From assembly GCA_028101545.1 (NCBI GenBank), contig JAOHKZ010000005.1:1-64000 (forward strand): 64,000 bases of DNA, read 5' to 3'. Every line of letters starts with the position of its first letter. Positions within the stretch are counted from its first letter, which is position 1. The translations under genes were made by a program, and so were the position numbers. The notes below the pieces were generated by a model that was given only the letters and a program-made list of their open reading frames with translations, searched no databases and was not told where the DNA came from. This DNA comes from Opitutales bacterium. GTDB lineage: Bacteria; Verrucomicrobiota; Verrucomicrobiia; Opitutales; Seribacteraceae. Shown one piece after another: positions 27,265-36,537 of the stretch.

Positions 27265-28629
27265 ATGACCCTTCGTTTTCTTACCCTTGTTACAGTCTTT
27301 CTCTCCACCCTTACCCTCACAGCTGATGACCGTCCGAATGTGCTCTTCATTGCAGTCGATGACCTGAACCATTGGGTCAGCCACCTGGGTCGCAACTCAC
27401 AGGCCAAGACCCCGAACATCGATCGTCTTGCCGCCATGGGCACCACCTTTACCAATGCACACACAGCCGTCCCTGCCTGTGAGCCTTCCCGTTGTGCCCT
27501 CATGAGTGGCAGACGGCCATGGGTAAGTGGCTGCTACATGAACGGACACGAGTGGCGAAAATACCAAAAGCCCGGCGAAGGGTTGTCTGCCCAGTTCTTA
27601 AAGGCCGGATATTATGTTTCCGGAGCCGGTAAGATTTACCACCAAATGGATGTTTTGAACGAGGAGTGGAATGATTACATGGACAAAGGAAACTTATCCG
27701 GTAACGGTCCGGGAGTCGACAAGTACGACGGTTACCATATAGAAAAAACCTTTCCTGATTTAAAAGATGAAGACATTGTCGATTGGCACTCGGTTGATTA
27801 CTGCGTGGAACGACTTTCAAAAAAGCGTAAGAAACCCTATTTCATCGCCTGTGGACTCTATAAACCCCATCTGGCATTTGTGGCTCCACGCAAATATTAT
27901 GATGACTTCCCTCTCGATCAAATTAAGCTTCCGCCTCACATTGAAAATGATCTCGATGACATTCCCCCGGCGGGAATTAAAATGGCCAAACCTCAGGGAG
28001 ATCATGCAAGGTTCTTAAAAAGCGGGCGCTGGAAAGCCGCAATTCAGTCATACCTCGCAACCTGTGCCTACACCGATATGAATGTGGGCAGACTTCTCGA
28101 TGCCTTTGAGAAAAGTCCTGACCGCAAAAATACCATCATCGTATTCTGGAGCGACCATGGATGGTCACTTGGTGAAAAACAGCATTGGAGGAAATTTGCT
28201 CTCTGGGAAGAGACCACCCGCATTCCGATGATATGGGTGGCTCCGGGGGTTACCAAGCCCGGGACGAAATGCAGTCAACCGGTCGACACCATGAGCATAT
28301 ACCCCACCCTATGCTCACTGACTGGCATTGAAAAGCCGGGCCATGTGAGCGGTCATAACATCTCCGCTCTCCTGCGAAACCCCAAAACAAAATGGAAACA
28401 TCCCGCCATCACCACTCATGGACGCGGAAACCATTCGGTGCGTACCGCAACCGAAAGATACATTCGATATGCTGACGGATCCGAGGAATACTATGACCAT
28501 GCAAAGGATCCCTATGAATGGAAGAATCTGGCCGCAACTTCAGACCTGAGTCGGTTCAAAAAATGGTTACCTAAAAAGGAAGTGCCTAGCCAAGTACTGA
28601 AGAAGAATTCCAAGAAGTCGAAAAAGTAA
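27265..28629 (+). CDS. Exported S1 sulfatase, iduronate-2-sulfatase-like
   Basis: 454 aa with signal peptide FLTLVTVFLSTLTLTA. The core IAVDDLNHWVSHLG and the formylglycine motif C72-E-P-S-R, followed by CALMSGRRPWVSG, resemble the iduronate-2-sulfatase/choline-sulfatase side of the family. SGAGKIYHQ replaces the usual GKWHLG, and WSDHGWSLGEKQHW is the matching SDHG-type motif. The C-terminus is strongly basic (LKKNSKKSKK). It is the only + gene between 22.4 and 64 kb and ends 2 nt before the converging lipoprotein gene. Confidence 0.9.
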   Translation: MTLRFLTLVTVFLSTLTLTADDRPNVLFIAVDDLNHWVSHLGRNSQAKTPNIDRLAAMGTTFTNAHTAVPACEPSRCALMSGRRPWVSGCYMNGHEWRKYQKPGEGLSAQFLKAGYYVSGAGKIYHQMDVLNEEWNDYMDKGNLSGNGPGVDKYDGYHIEKTFPDLKDEDIVDWHSVDYCVERLSKKRKKPYFIACGLYKPHLAFVAPRKYYDDFPLDQIKLPPHIENDLDDIPPAGIKMAKPQGDHARFLKSGRWKAAIQSYLATCAYTDMNVGRLLDAFEKSPDRKNTIIVFWSDHGWSLGEKQHWRKFALWEETTRIPMIWVAPGVTKPGTKCSQPVDTMSIYPTLCSLTGIEKPGHVSGHNISALLRNPKTKWKHPAITTHGRGNHSVRTATERYIRYADGSEEYYDHAKDPYEWKNLAATSDLSRFKKWLPKKEVPSQVLKKNSKKSKK

Positions 28630-28631
28630 GA

Positions 28632-29033
28632 CTAATCGAAAAGAACCACGATCCCCTCGTAATTCTTATTTTTCTTTTTCCTAACTTTAATGACGGCATC
28701 GGCTCCGAACTTACAAAGCAAACTTCTCATTAGACTGAAGGCTTCCTCCTTATTTTTGGGACGACCTTCTGTGTAAATCGTGGCTATCTCCCTGTAATTT
28801 CTATAAAGATCTCCCTCCGTAACAATCACACTTTCTGGGTCCTTACTCTCATAGATTTCAGCCTTCCAGTAAGGATCATCCCATGAATAAGGCCTGACCC
28901 TGGTAGTGGGAACACCAGCACAACCCAAGAACAGCAGGCATAGGAACGGGAGCAGCAAATATATGACTACCCACAACCTCCAACCTATTGAATTCAATTT
29001 AGGAATCTCGATTCGGCACGTAATCAATCCCAT
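28632..29033 (-). CDS. Small lipoprotein, unknown function
   Basis: 133 aa from the ATG at 29033; the track start at 29099 overlaps the neighbour more. A hydrophobic stretch (WRLWVVIYLLLPFLCLLFLGC) ends in a lipobox-like LFLGC, so the mature protein is probably lipid-anchored. The soluble part ends with FGADAVIKVRKKKNKNYEGIVVLFD, which recalls small heavy-metal-binding/YbjQ-like folds ('GADAVI') but is not enough to name it. Either start overlaps the end of the 99-aa membrane protein gene by at least 35 nt. Confidence 0.6.
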   Translation of the reverse strand: MGLITCRIEIPKLNSIGWRLWVVIYLLLPFLCLLFLGCAGVPTTRVRPYSWDDPYWKAEIYESKDPESVIVTEGDLYRNYREIATIYTEGRPKNKEEAFSLMRSLLCKFGADAVIKVRKKKNKNYEGIVVLFD

Positions 29034-29298
29034 CGAGCTTCTCCTGCAGGATTTGAATAGCTTGATTCTGTTGTATGATTTTTGCCCGCATTTGACCAAG
29101 GGAACCGCAGACGAGTGCGAGCACGCTGCCCATTACTATGTAAGGACCTGGATCCGAACCAACGGCCATATGAAAAAATGCTAAAATAACCGGAATCCAA
29201 CAGGGTAAAAAAATAATGATACCCTGTTTCTTGGAGGCGAATTTCTGGTTATCCTCTTCCTGGGCTTTCTTTTCTAAGCGAGACATGTAACTGTTCAT
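28999..29298 (-). CDS. Small two-helix membrane protein with coiled-coil tail
   Basis: 99 aa. A charged N-terminus is followed by two hydrophobic segments (IIIFLPCWIPVILAFFHMAV and YIVMGSVLALVCGSLG) and then a polar heptad-like tail (MRAKIIQQNQAIQILQEKLDG). No family recognised. It lies 45 nt after the DUF1552 gene and overlaps the lipoprotein gene, so the three may be co-transcribed. A start at the internal Met5 is possible. Confidence 0.55.
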   Translation of the reverse strand: MNSYMSRLEKKAQEEDNQKFASKKQGIIIFLPCWIPVILAFFHMAVGSDPGPYIVMGSVLALVCGSLGQMRAKIIQQNQAIQILQEKLDGIDYVPNRDS

Positions 29299-29343
29299 AC
29301 AAACAATTCATGTCACAGACTCAGGATTTATTACACCCTTTTC

Positions 29344-30603
29344 TTAGCTCAGGCCAGTAAGCGTACCCGTACTGCTTGCAAACTTAGACCTATCAAGACC
29401 CATATTTTGTAACATGCTGACATACAGATTGGCCAGTGGGGCATTATTATCTGAATTGAAGGCAAGGTGCTGCCCGTGCTTAAAACCTCCTCCAGCTAAA
29501 ATAACGGGAAGGTTTTTATTGTTGTGAATATTTGCGTCCCCCATGTGGCAACCATAGAGCACCATGGTGTTATCCAACAGAGTACCGTTGGTCTCCTCCA
29601 CATCATTGAGACCTTGCAACAATTCGTTGAGCAATTCCATTTGGCCGAGCTCAATTTCGGCAAGCTGTTTCAGTTTCGCTTCATCTTTACCGTGGTGAGA
29701 AATATTGTGATATCCGCCAATGGTTCGCCCATCTCCAAAGTTGACACCTGGCGTACGGACACTACCCAAAAATAGGGTTATCACCCGGGTGGAGTCAGTC
29801 TGTAGAGCAAGTAGAGACATGTCGTTCATCATACGGATCATCTCAAAAAACTGTTTTCTATCAGAGGGATAGTCAGGCATCTCCACATCAACCTCAGGCT
29901 TTGGTAGTGCTTCCCACGCCTGTGCTTCACTTAATCGTAGTTCCAAGCTGCGAACCGCTGTTTCATATTGATCAATTCGCTCCCGATCGGTGACCGTAAT
30001 CCGTTTATTGAGGTCCTTGCTTTGGCCCATCACCACATCAAGAATACTTCCCCTACGCTTCAGACGTTCCACTTGTGCTCGCATAGCCTTCTCATCACCC
30101 TGCAAAAACATTTTTTTGTAAAGTTCAGAGGCACTCTTAATGGTAGGAATCTCTACTCCTGCCTGAGTGTAAGACAGACTTCTTGTGTCATTAATAGAGA
30201 GAGAAAATGAGCGAAATCTGGTTTCGTGCCCGATCTCGTTGGCAATTAATTGGTCGAGTGAAATGGTATTTCGAAAACTGGCTCGGCCAGGGTGAGGAGC
30301 TGCGGTGAGGAATGACTTGTCCGCCCGATGTCCACCATCAACCCCCGGATGGGACAAGCCACTGAACACCGTAAACTTGTCCCGATGATCTGCGATCTTT
30401 TCCAAGTAACTGGAAAGTTCATAGTTGCGACCTTCCCCTTTTGGAAAAAACAATTTGGGAATGAAGCCCAAATCCTGATTGATGGCAATCATGCGATGTG
30501 GCGATGGTTGGCCTGGAGAAGCTCCAAATGATTCAAGCATGGGGAGACCCAGGCTTATGCCGGCGGCACGAAGGAAATTTCTACGATTTGTTTTCATCAT
30601 CAT
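29344..30603 (-). CDS. DUF1552 protein, Tat-exported
   Basis: 419 aa. The N-terminus MMMKTNRRNFLRAAGISLGLPMLES is a Tat signal. Family landmarks: GGHRADKSFLT, NTISLDQLIANEIG, a run around KRITVTDRERIDQYETAVRSLE, TRVITLFLGS and a late HHGKDEAKLKQL segment. DUF1552 proteins occur next to DUF1592-type cytochromes in Planctomycetota and Verrucomicrobiota; function is unknown, but the fold resembles a sulfatase/phosphatase-type hydrolase. The start overlaps the upstream cytochrome gene by ATGA, so the two are translationally coupled. Confidence 0.88.
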   Translation of the reverse strand: MMMKTNRRNFLRAAGISLGLPMLESFGASPGQPSPHRMIAINQDLGFIPKLFFPKGEGRNYELSSYLEKIADHRDKFTVFSGLSHPGVDGGHRADKSFLTAAPHPGRASFRNTISLDQLIANEIGHETRFRSFSLSINDTRSLSYTQAGVEIPTIKSASELYKKMFLQGDEKAMRAQVERLKRRGSILDVVMGQSKDLNKRITVTDRERIDQYETAVRSLELRLSEAQAWEALPKPEVDVEMPDYPSDRKQFFEMIRMMNDMSLLALQTDSTRVITLFLGSVRTPGVNFGDGRTIGGYHNISHHGKDEAKLKQLAEIELGQMELLNELLQGLNDVEETNGTLLDNTMVLYGCHMGDANIHNNKNLPVILAGGGFKHGQHLAFNSDNNAPLANLYVSMLQNMGLDRSKFASSTGTLTGLS

Positions 30604-33600
30604 TTTCTTAAAAAAAGCGGGCTCTTTACGATAGAATATATAATACTGCGAACTCCATAATCAGATGACTTCGTCTGATTCAAAATAGCCGTCACCTCAT
30701 TACGATCCGAAAATGCAACAGGAGCACCCGTAGCATAAACAATCAATTGATGGACAAGATTCCGGGCGATGACTTCCTTGTCCTGAAGTAACAGTTTTTT
30801 GAATTCATTGATTCCGTCAAATGCTTCTCCTTTATACATTCGGCCTGATGAATCGACCTCTGAACCGATGTAATGGACAAACTCATTACCGCTCCGGCCA
30901 AGGCCTGCGATGCGTTTTGATCCTTCGCCAAGTGATCGGTAATTGTCACGCCAACGCCCCATCACATCAAAGCTTTCGAGAGCAAAACCAGGCGGATCGA
31001 TCTTTGCGTGGCAACTCGCACAACTCGGATCCTCACGATGTTTGGCGAGTAACTCCCGAATGGTTTTCGCACCCCGGATGTCCGGCTCCACAGCTGGCAC
31101 AGAAGGTGGGGGTGGGGACGGATGGTAACCAAGCAAACGCTCCAGCACATAGACACCTCTCAAGACGGGAGAAGTAACGGTGCCATTAGCAGTGACTTTG
31201 AGCACGGATGCCTGCGTCAGAATTCCTCCATAAGGACTTTGCGGAGGAAGCTTGGTGCGTTTAAATTCAGGGCCCTGTAGTCCGTCCACTCCATAATGCC
31301 GGGCGAGGCGTTCATCCAGGAATGTGTAGTCCGAATCGATCAACCCTGAAGCGGGTCGATTGTTGACGATCAAATCGGCGAAAAAGAGCTGACTTTCCTT
31401 TACCATGGAATCCACCAGCCACCAATCGCCAGCGTACTCCGGGTAGAGTTCACGGTCGGGGTCCGTATCGTTGATCTCATCCAGCTTGAGCCAGGAGTTG
31501 AGAAATTCCTGCACGAAACGATTGAACTCAGGCTTATCGATCAATCGGTCAACCTGCTTCTTCAAGTTTCCGGCGTCCCGCAACTTTCCGGTGCGGGCCA
31601 GTTTGCTAAGCGTTTCATCGGGCATCGATTCTCCGAGAAAGAAGGAGAGACGCTCCGCCAAGGCAAAGTCATCGAGTTTGCCAGGTTGGCTGCATTGGAA
31701 AAGAAACTCTGGAGAAGCTAGAACTGCCGAGAATGTAGCAATCATCGCCTCAGTGAAAGAGGTATCTTTAAGAAGAACTTGGGCATATTGATAAAACCGA
31801 TCGAATTCCTTCTCTGTGACGGGACGTCGATAAGATCGTTCCAAGAAACCGGTGAGCACCTTAGCCGCATCCTCAGACGGGTTCTCAGATAGGGCCACGA
31901 TGTGATTAGCACTCTTCTCGAAAGGCAGATCTCCGAACAACGCCCTGTAGGACGCAGGCGGCCATTTTTCGATAAGCGGGCCTTCCACTTCCATCCAATG
32001 AAAGGCGACACCGGGAAACCCGTCGTCCGTTTTTTGAATGGTGTGCGGCATTGCCGGAACCATGGGTGAAGGCAGACGCATACAATCGAGTTTTACCATG
32101 CCGCCCTTTTCCATGAAGGCTTCCATCTCAAATACTTCAGGTTCGCCCGGTGGTGCTTCGAATGTACCAATGGGCAATATGCTCTGTGTATTGGGTTCAT
32201 ACAGGGTCGAAGAGTAGACCTTGACCGGTTCACTACGTTTGCCGGGAAAAATGCGGTCGTTGACTGGGGTTGGATAGCGCCGCGAGGCATCGAGGACGAG
32301 ACCGGGGTAGAAGCGTGGTTTCTTGTCCCCCTCCCAGTCAACGTAGTCCGTCTGCCGAATCACAGATTTTGCTTTGATACGGATACGGTAGTTCCCGCGA
32401 ACGGGTGCTTTATAGTTATCAAACCCGTAATAAAAAGGTGTGTACGCACCCCGGAAAATCGCAGTGGAGCTTTCTTCAAGGTAAGTCGATAGATCTCTTT
32501 TGTTTTCAAGATCATCCAAATGCACGAACTGTACGGCATCAGCAATTAGGTAGCCTTCCGTACCCTTGTCAGAAAGAGAAATCTCTGCACGTACGGGAGC
32601 CGATTTCTCTTCGCCGAAGCTAAATTGACCGAGCGGAAACCACAGATTATCTATGGTCGGTTTGACGGATTGATCAATGAAGAGCTCGGTCTTACCCTTT
32701 GCATGATGCACCGTGTAGGGGGTTTCTCTGGAAAGACCCTCACCCCCACCAAAGCTTACCCGCACTTCGTATGTACCGGGTTTGGGCAACACGGCCTTCC
32801 AAGTTATTTCGTGGGGGCCCTTGTTCTTTGCAGTGGCCAGATAATGCCTCCCTTGATGGTTGGAGCGCACATTGGATTTTCTCCACGGACCAACGCGCTT
32901 TGCATCGGTGTCATCGACCACAACGCTGTTAATTTTACGGTCCAGACCCAGTTTGCGAAAGGAATACTCGTCATTGATTTCCAGCCCATCAAGGGCTAGC
33001 GAAAACCGGGTCCACGCCGGATTGCCTCCTGGAGCCCACATTCTTTTCTGCTCCCGGGCATATACACGTTCGGTAGTCGAGCTAGGCTTCTTTTCAGGAA
33101 AATCAAGGGCTCGCCTTAGAGCAAATTCCGCCACATCGAGGTAGGCATCAACCTGTACATGCGATACATCCAGGGCAGTGCCCACTTTGGCAAAGCCATG
33201 AACTTCTCCGTCCAATGGCAACTGTCCAGCAATTTTAAGGTAAGGATCGTGCAAAAGATCACGGAGAACATTTTCGTATTCAAAACGGTTTACCCGTCTA
33301 GAAACCGAACGTCCGTTTTGGGCATATGAACTTTCCCTCGCTTCAAGAATCATTTCCCCCAACGCTTGGGTCAACTCTTCCCTTTCAGAATCCTGCACCT
33401 TACTCTTTTTAGGAGGTGGCATCTCCTTTGACTTTATCCGGTCGTGAATCTTTACCCAGATGCTTTCGTTGTAGGAATCTTCCGGCTGCCAAGTGAGGGA
33501 GAGAAAGTCTAATCCTCCCTCGGTAATTTCATCATCGTGACAATCCATGCAATGATTCTCAAAGAAAATATTCATTGAATCAGGCAACTCAGTAGCCTCC

Positions 33601-33662
33601 ACACAAAGGCTATACAGACTGAAGGAGATTGCAGTCGAAAGAAATGTAGATAAGAGGCGCAT
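30600..33662 (-). CDS. Planctomycete-type cytochrome c protein (PSCyt1-DUF1587-DUF1595-DUF1592-DUF1588-DUF1585)
   Basis: 1020 aa, exported (signal LLSTFLSTAISFSLYSLCVEA). Heme-binding C38-MDC-H42 lies in the N-terminal cytochrome-like domain (~25-110). DUF1587 follows (~117-185; NRFEYENVLRDLLHDPY), then a carbohydrate-binding-like beta region (~220-390), DUF1595 (~595-660; RSYRRPVTEKEFDRF), DUF1592 (~665-800; ERLSFFLGESMPDE), DUF1588 (~808-905) with a second heme-like site C881-ASC-H, and DUF1585 at the end. The two CxxCH sites and the MPPP motif near the first are typical of the family. No biochemical function is established; an extracytoplasmic redox role is inferred. It lies 20 nt after the FecR gene. 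Confidence 0.88.
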   Translation of the reverse strand: MRLLSTFLSTAISFSLYSLCVEATELPDSMNIFFENHCMDCHDDEITEGGLDFLSLTWQPEDSYNESIWVKIHDRIKSKEMPPPKKSKVQDSEREELTQALGEMILEARESSYAQNGRSVSRRVNRFEYENVLRDLLHDPYLKIAGQLPLDGEVHGFAKVGTALDVSHVQVDAYLDVAEFALRRALDFPEKKPSSTTERVYAREQKRMWAPGGNPAWTRFSLALDGLEINDEYSFRKLGLDRKINSVVVDDTDAKRVGPWRKSNVRSNHQGRHYLATAKNKGPHEITWKAVLPKPGTYEVRVSFGGGEGLSRETPYTVHHAKGKTELFIDQSVKPTIDNLWFPLGQFSFGEEKSAPVRAEISLSDKGTEGYLIADAVQFVHLDDLENKRDLSTYLEESSTAIFRGAYTPFYYGFDNYKAPVRGNYRIRIKAKSVIRQTDYVDWEGDKKPRFYPGLVLDASRRYPTPVNDRIFPGKRSEPVKVYSSTLYEPNTQSILPIGTFEAPPGEPEVFEMEAFMEKGGMVKLDCMRLPSPMVPAMPHTIQKTDDGFPGVAFHWMEVEGPLIEKWPPASYRALFGDLPFEKSANHIVALSENPSEDAAKVLTGFLERSYRRPVTEKEFDRFYQYAQVLLKDTSFTEAMIATFSAVLASPEFLFQCSQPGKLDDFALAERLSFFLGESMPDETLSKLARTGKLRDAGNLKKQVDRLIDKPEFNRFVQEFLNSWLKLDEINDTDPDRELYPEYAGDWWLVDSMVKESQLFFADLIVNNRPASGLIDSDYTFLDERLARHYGVDGLQGPEFKRTKLPPQSPYGGILTQASVLKVTANGTVTSPVLRGVYVLERLLGYHPSPPPPSVPAVEPDIRGAKTIRELLAKHREDPSCASCHAKIDPPGFALESFDVMGRWRDNYRSLGEGSKRIAGLGRSGNEFVHYIGSEVDSSGRMYKGEAFDGINEFKKLLLQDKEVIARNLVHQLIVYATGAPVAFSDRNEVTAILNQTKSSDYGVRSIIYSIVKSPLFLRK

Positions 33663-33682
33663 CGCTTACTTGATCATTTTTA

Positions 33683-35008
33683 TTACTTTTTCATCACAAG
33701 CTCAAGCACGGGACCCGCCGCTTCGCGATGTTGGCTTGAGGCAAACCCATGAACCAAAGTCGAACCAGGTGTCTCACAATCGATTAAAAAACTAACCTCG
33801 CCACTCTGATCTGCCTTGAGGAAAGCGAGCAATTCAGGTGTTTCCAGAGTCACCACTGACCTCTGTTCAGCACGCTGCAAAGGAAAGCTCGCCAGTCGCT
33901 TGGATTCCTCCACTTTCGGTGCATTTTCCCACCGCAAGCCAGTGTTCGACCATTGTTCGCATTCATCGTCCGGCAAGCCAAAGAGAGCAAATTCGCTAAT
34001 TTTAGGCATATCGGTAACCATACCCAAACCAGTCGGTACAGCATTAAGCACCAAACGGGCAACGGTTACACTGCCGAGATCAATGTCCGATGTATCGAAG
34101 GAAAATAATGCTCTTCGGTTAACGGTGCCTGTTGTTGCATTTTTAACCATTAGAAATTCAGGATTAAGTCGTTCCTTGCGTTGATTATTGTATACAATGG
34201 AAGTCTCTTTTCCATTTGTTCCCCTAGTAAATAGCGGTTCTCTGACAAACACTCCACCTTCTGCTGCCTGATCCTCATCCGGATAAAATTGTTTATCATC
34301 TATACGGACTTTTTCATCGGTATACAAATGCTTCACCTGCCCATTGGAATGGTGAATGGCGACTTCCCCCTCCCCTACGGAAAGCCGTGCATCTTGTTCG
34401 TCCTGACTGAAGGACAAGGAGAAGCGAGTGCCATGATCAACAATATTGCCGTAACTGGTTTCCACCTGAAATCCAACCGCACTCTCTGGGACATTAAATG
34501 AAGCATCACCATAATGGAAGACCACCTGCATTTCGGAGAGTACTTCAATGTGTGCCGGTCCCTCCAACACCATTTCCGCACCCGAATGAAAACCCAAGGT
34601 CGCCACCCCTTTCTGGAGCATAAATGTACCCGGGCCAAATTCCCCACCCTCGATCGTCGGTTGATCACTCTGCCAACCTGCAAGTTCACTGGAGAGAATC
34701 GTTCCGACGCTTTTTCCAGAGTAATGATTAAAGCCAATAATCGAAATTAAGGCTATGACTGCCGCTGCTGCCGCGTAGAAGGGTAGAATTTTAGATGATG
34801 TTCTTTCAGGTTTTGCTTCAGACTTGGAGGTAAGATCATCCTCACGCAGGGCAATACTGTTTAAATTTGTTTCGAGGATTGCTTCCTGTAAATAAAGCTC
34901 TCGTAAGTCTGAATCGGCGAGCATCCGCTTTTCAAGCTCCGCGACTTCCGCCTCGCTTGCCCGGCCCTGAAAATAGTAGTTTAGTAATTCTTGGTTGGTC
35001 TTTTTCAT
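33683..35008 (-). CDS. FecR-type anti-sigma factor with C-terminal DNRLRE/CBM96-like domain
   Basis: 441 aa from the ATG at 35008, which overlaps the sigma gene stop as ATGA. The cytoplasmic N-terminus (~1-70; LLNYYFQGRASEAEVAELEKRM) is the usual anti-sigma region; one transmembrane helix follows (~75-95; FYAAAAAVIALISIIGF). The FecR domain (~110-260) has LQKGVATLGFHSGAEMVLEGPA and VGFQVETSYGNIVDHGTRF. The remaining ~170 residues (RALFSFDTSDIDLGSVTVARLVLN and LEWENAP-like strands) resemble a DNRLRE/CBM96 beta-sandwich, a carbohydrate-binding type. This suggests that glycan binding outside the membrane controls sigma release. The C-terminal call is from pattern only. Confidence 0.8.
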   Translation of the reverse strand: MKKTNQELLNYYFQGRASEAEVAELEKRMLADSDLRELYLQEAILETNLNSIALREDDLTSKSEAKPERTSSKILPFYAAAAAVIALISIIGFNHYSGKSVGTILSSELAGWQSDQPTIEGGEFGPGTFMLQKGVATLGFHSGAEMVLEGPAHIEVLSEMQVVFHYGDASFNVPESAVGFQVETSYGNIVDHGTRFSLSFSQDEQDARLSVGEGEVAIHHSNGQVKHLYTDEKVRIDDKQFYPDEDQAAEGGVFVREPLFTRGTNGKETSIVYNNQRKERLNPEFLMVKNATTGTVNRRALFSFDTSDIDLGSVTVARLVLNAVPTGLGMVTDMPKISEFALFGLPDDECEQWSNTGLRWENAPKVEESKRLASFPLQRAEQRSVVTLETPELLAFLKADQSGEVSFLIDCETPGSTLVHGFASSQHREAAGPVLELVMKK

Positions 35009-35544
35009 GATTGAGCGAGCCTTTCGCTTATGCATAGACGCAAGCGATTACGCAAACGTCCAAGTTTTTTATAAAGGGCATTTTCAGTCATGCTGCCCAG
35101 TTTGGCCAATTCTTTGATTCGTCCGTGATAGAGGTAAGGTGCCAGCACCAACTCTCGCTCTGGATCGGAAAGTATTCCCAGACAGGACTCCAGTGCTTTG
35201 AAACGTTGGGTATATTCGGCTTCACTCGTCTTCTCGCCCTCATCCGCCAGGATCGCAATTAACTCGCTACTGAATACCGCACCCTTTTTCTTTTTTTGCT
35301 CGAGGTATTTATAACAACGGAAACGAACTATGACCTTCCCCCAGGGTAAAAAACCATCTTCATCCTCCAACTGACCTACCTTCTGCCACATGATGACACT
35401 TGCATCCTGCAGGACATCATCGACCGCATCCCAGTCCGGTAAAAGACTCCGGGCAAAAGCCCGTAAAGCATTCTCATGCTTTAAAAACATTCGCATGAAA
35501 TCTACTTCAGTCGGCTTTGTTTTGTTTTCTTTCTCTTTTGGCAT
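35005..35544 (-). CDS. ECF-type RNA polymerase sigma factor (Rhodopirellula/Verrucomicrobium family)
   Basis: 179 aa. Region 2 (~20-85) contains HENALRAFARSLLPDWDAVDDVLQ and VIMWQK; region 4 (~125-175) contains LSDPERELVLAPY and a helix-turn-helix ending LYKKLGRLRNRLRLCI. A Lys-rich linker (EQKKKKGAVF) separates them. It starts the - strand unit sigma > FecR > DUF1592 > DUF1552 and overlaps FecR by 4 nt. Target promoters are unknown; autoregulation of this unit is the first guess. The 190-bp upstream gap should hold its promoter. Confidence 0.9.
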   Translation of the reverse strand: MPKEKENKTKPTEVDFMRMFLKHENALRAFARSLLPDWDAVDDVLQDASVIMWQKVGQLEDEDGFLPWGKVIVRFRCYKYLEQKKKKGAVFSSELIAILADEGEKTSEAEYTQRFKALESCLGILSDPERELVLAPYLYHGRIKELAKLGSMTENALYKKLGRLRNRLRLCISERLAQS

Positions 35545-35734
35545 CCAAATACTTATCCAGAATTTTGGGAAACCTGCCGTAGTAATGTCAACTTTTCATA
35601 AATATTTCCACGAAGGCAAGTAGGACTTTAACATGGTATAGGTATATATTTAGTGAGGCTACCTTACGGATTGAGATAAGATGAAATCAGGCGGATATAA
35701 GATTATACTCCTCCTGAAAGAGAGTAAGGAACCG

Positions 35735-36457
35735 TTACTTCAATTCTTTGATCCGAATGTTATCGAACAAAACCTTACCTTGCTTACCGGAATGGATTTG
35801 CAGGGCAAAGAAGCCCTTTAGGTATTCATCATTTTTCCAGTGGGCAGCGGGTACCCCGTTCACCCAGGTCTTCACCACATTGTTCTTGGCATGTATGGTG
35901 ACCCGGTTCCATTCCCCGTTCTTGCGGGCAGCACGAATCTCTTTGTGTTCCTCTAGCCACAGAGGATACCAGTATCCCCCGCAGCTCTGTCCATAAATAC
36001 CACCGGACCATCCACGCCCTTTATTCTCCTCTTCCATTTCCGCCTGCGGTCCGTATACCTGATTCTCTCCCTTCAACTTCGCCCGGAACATGATCCCGGA
36101 ATTACTGTTTACAATCCACTTCATATCGCATGTGAAAATAAAGTTTTCATACTCCCGCTCGGTGGAAAGGTATGTGCTGGGCGAACCGGGTATACAGGTG
36201 CCGGCGATCGCCCCATCCTCGACCTCAAACTTGCATGTGCCTCCCCTTGGAGTCCAGCCCTTCAGATCCTTGCCATTGAAAAGATCAATAAAGCCTTTTT
36301 TCAGATCGGGTTCCGGATCGGTATTCAAAAGCATATCCGCCGGGTCCGGAGCATTCTGCTGTTTGACATATTTTTTATGCCAACTCGCCTGACTCGGATC
36401 GATCGACTTACCGTGGGCGATGAATAAAAAAGGAAGGAAGAGTACTAATAATTTCAT
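35735..36457 (-). CDS. DUF1080 (3-keto-disaccharide hydrolase-like) secreted protein
   Basis: 240 aa with signal peptide LLVLFLPFLFIAHG. The DUF1080 domain spans ~55-240: FIDLFNGKDLKGW, FTCDMKWIVNSNSGIMFR, PQAEMEEENKG, GGIYGQ, WNRVTIHAKNNVVKTWVNG and a final FDNIRIKEL. These are the signature strands of the family, which includes hydrolases of 3-keto-glycosides. It lies between a sulfatase and the sigma operon on the same strand. The ~190-bp gap downstream separates it from the sigma gene. Confidence 0.88.
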   Translation of the reverse strand: MKLLVLFLPFLFIAHGKSIDPSQASWHKKYVKQQNAPDPADMLLNTDPEPDLKKGFIDLFNGKDLKGWTPRGGTCKFEVEDGAIAGTCIPGSPSTYLSTEREYENFIFTCDMKWIVNSNSGIMFRAKLKGENQVYGPQAEMEEENKGRGWSGGIYGQSCGGYWYPLWLEEHKEIRAARKNGEWNRVTIHAKNNVVKTWVNGVPAAHWKNDEYLKGFFALQIHSGKQGKVLFDNIRIKELK

Positions 36458-36537
36458 AATTACTTTTTACATAAAGCACTGGCTTGATAGGGTCAATGTT
36501 AGCGACATTGATTCCTTAATATTGAATAGAGTTACTT

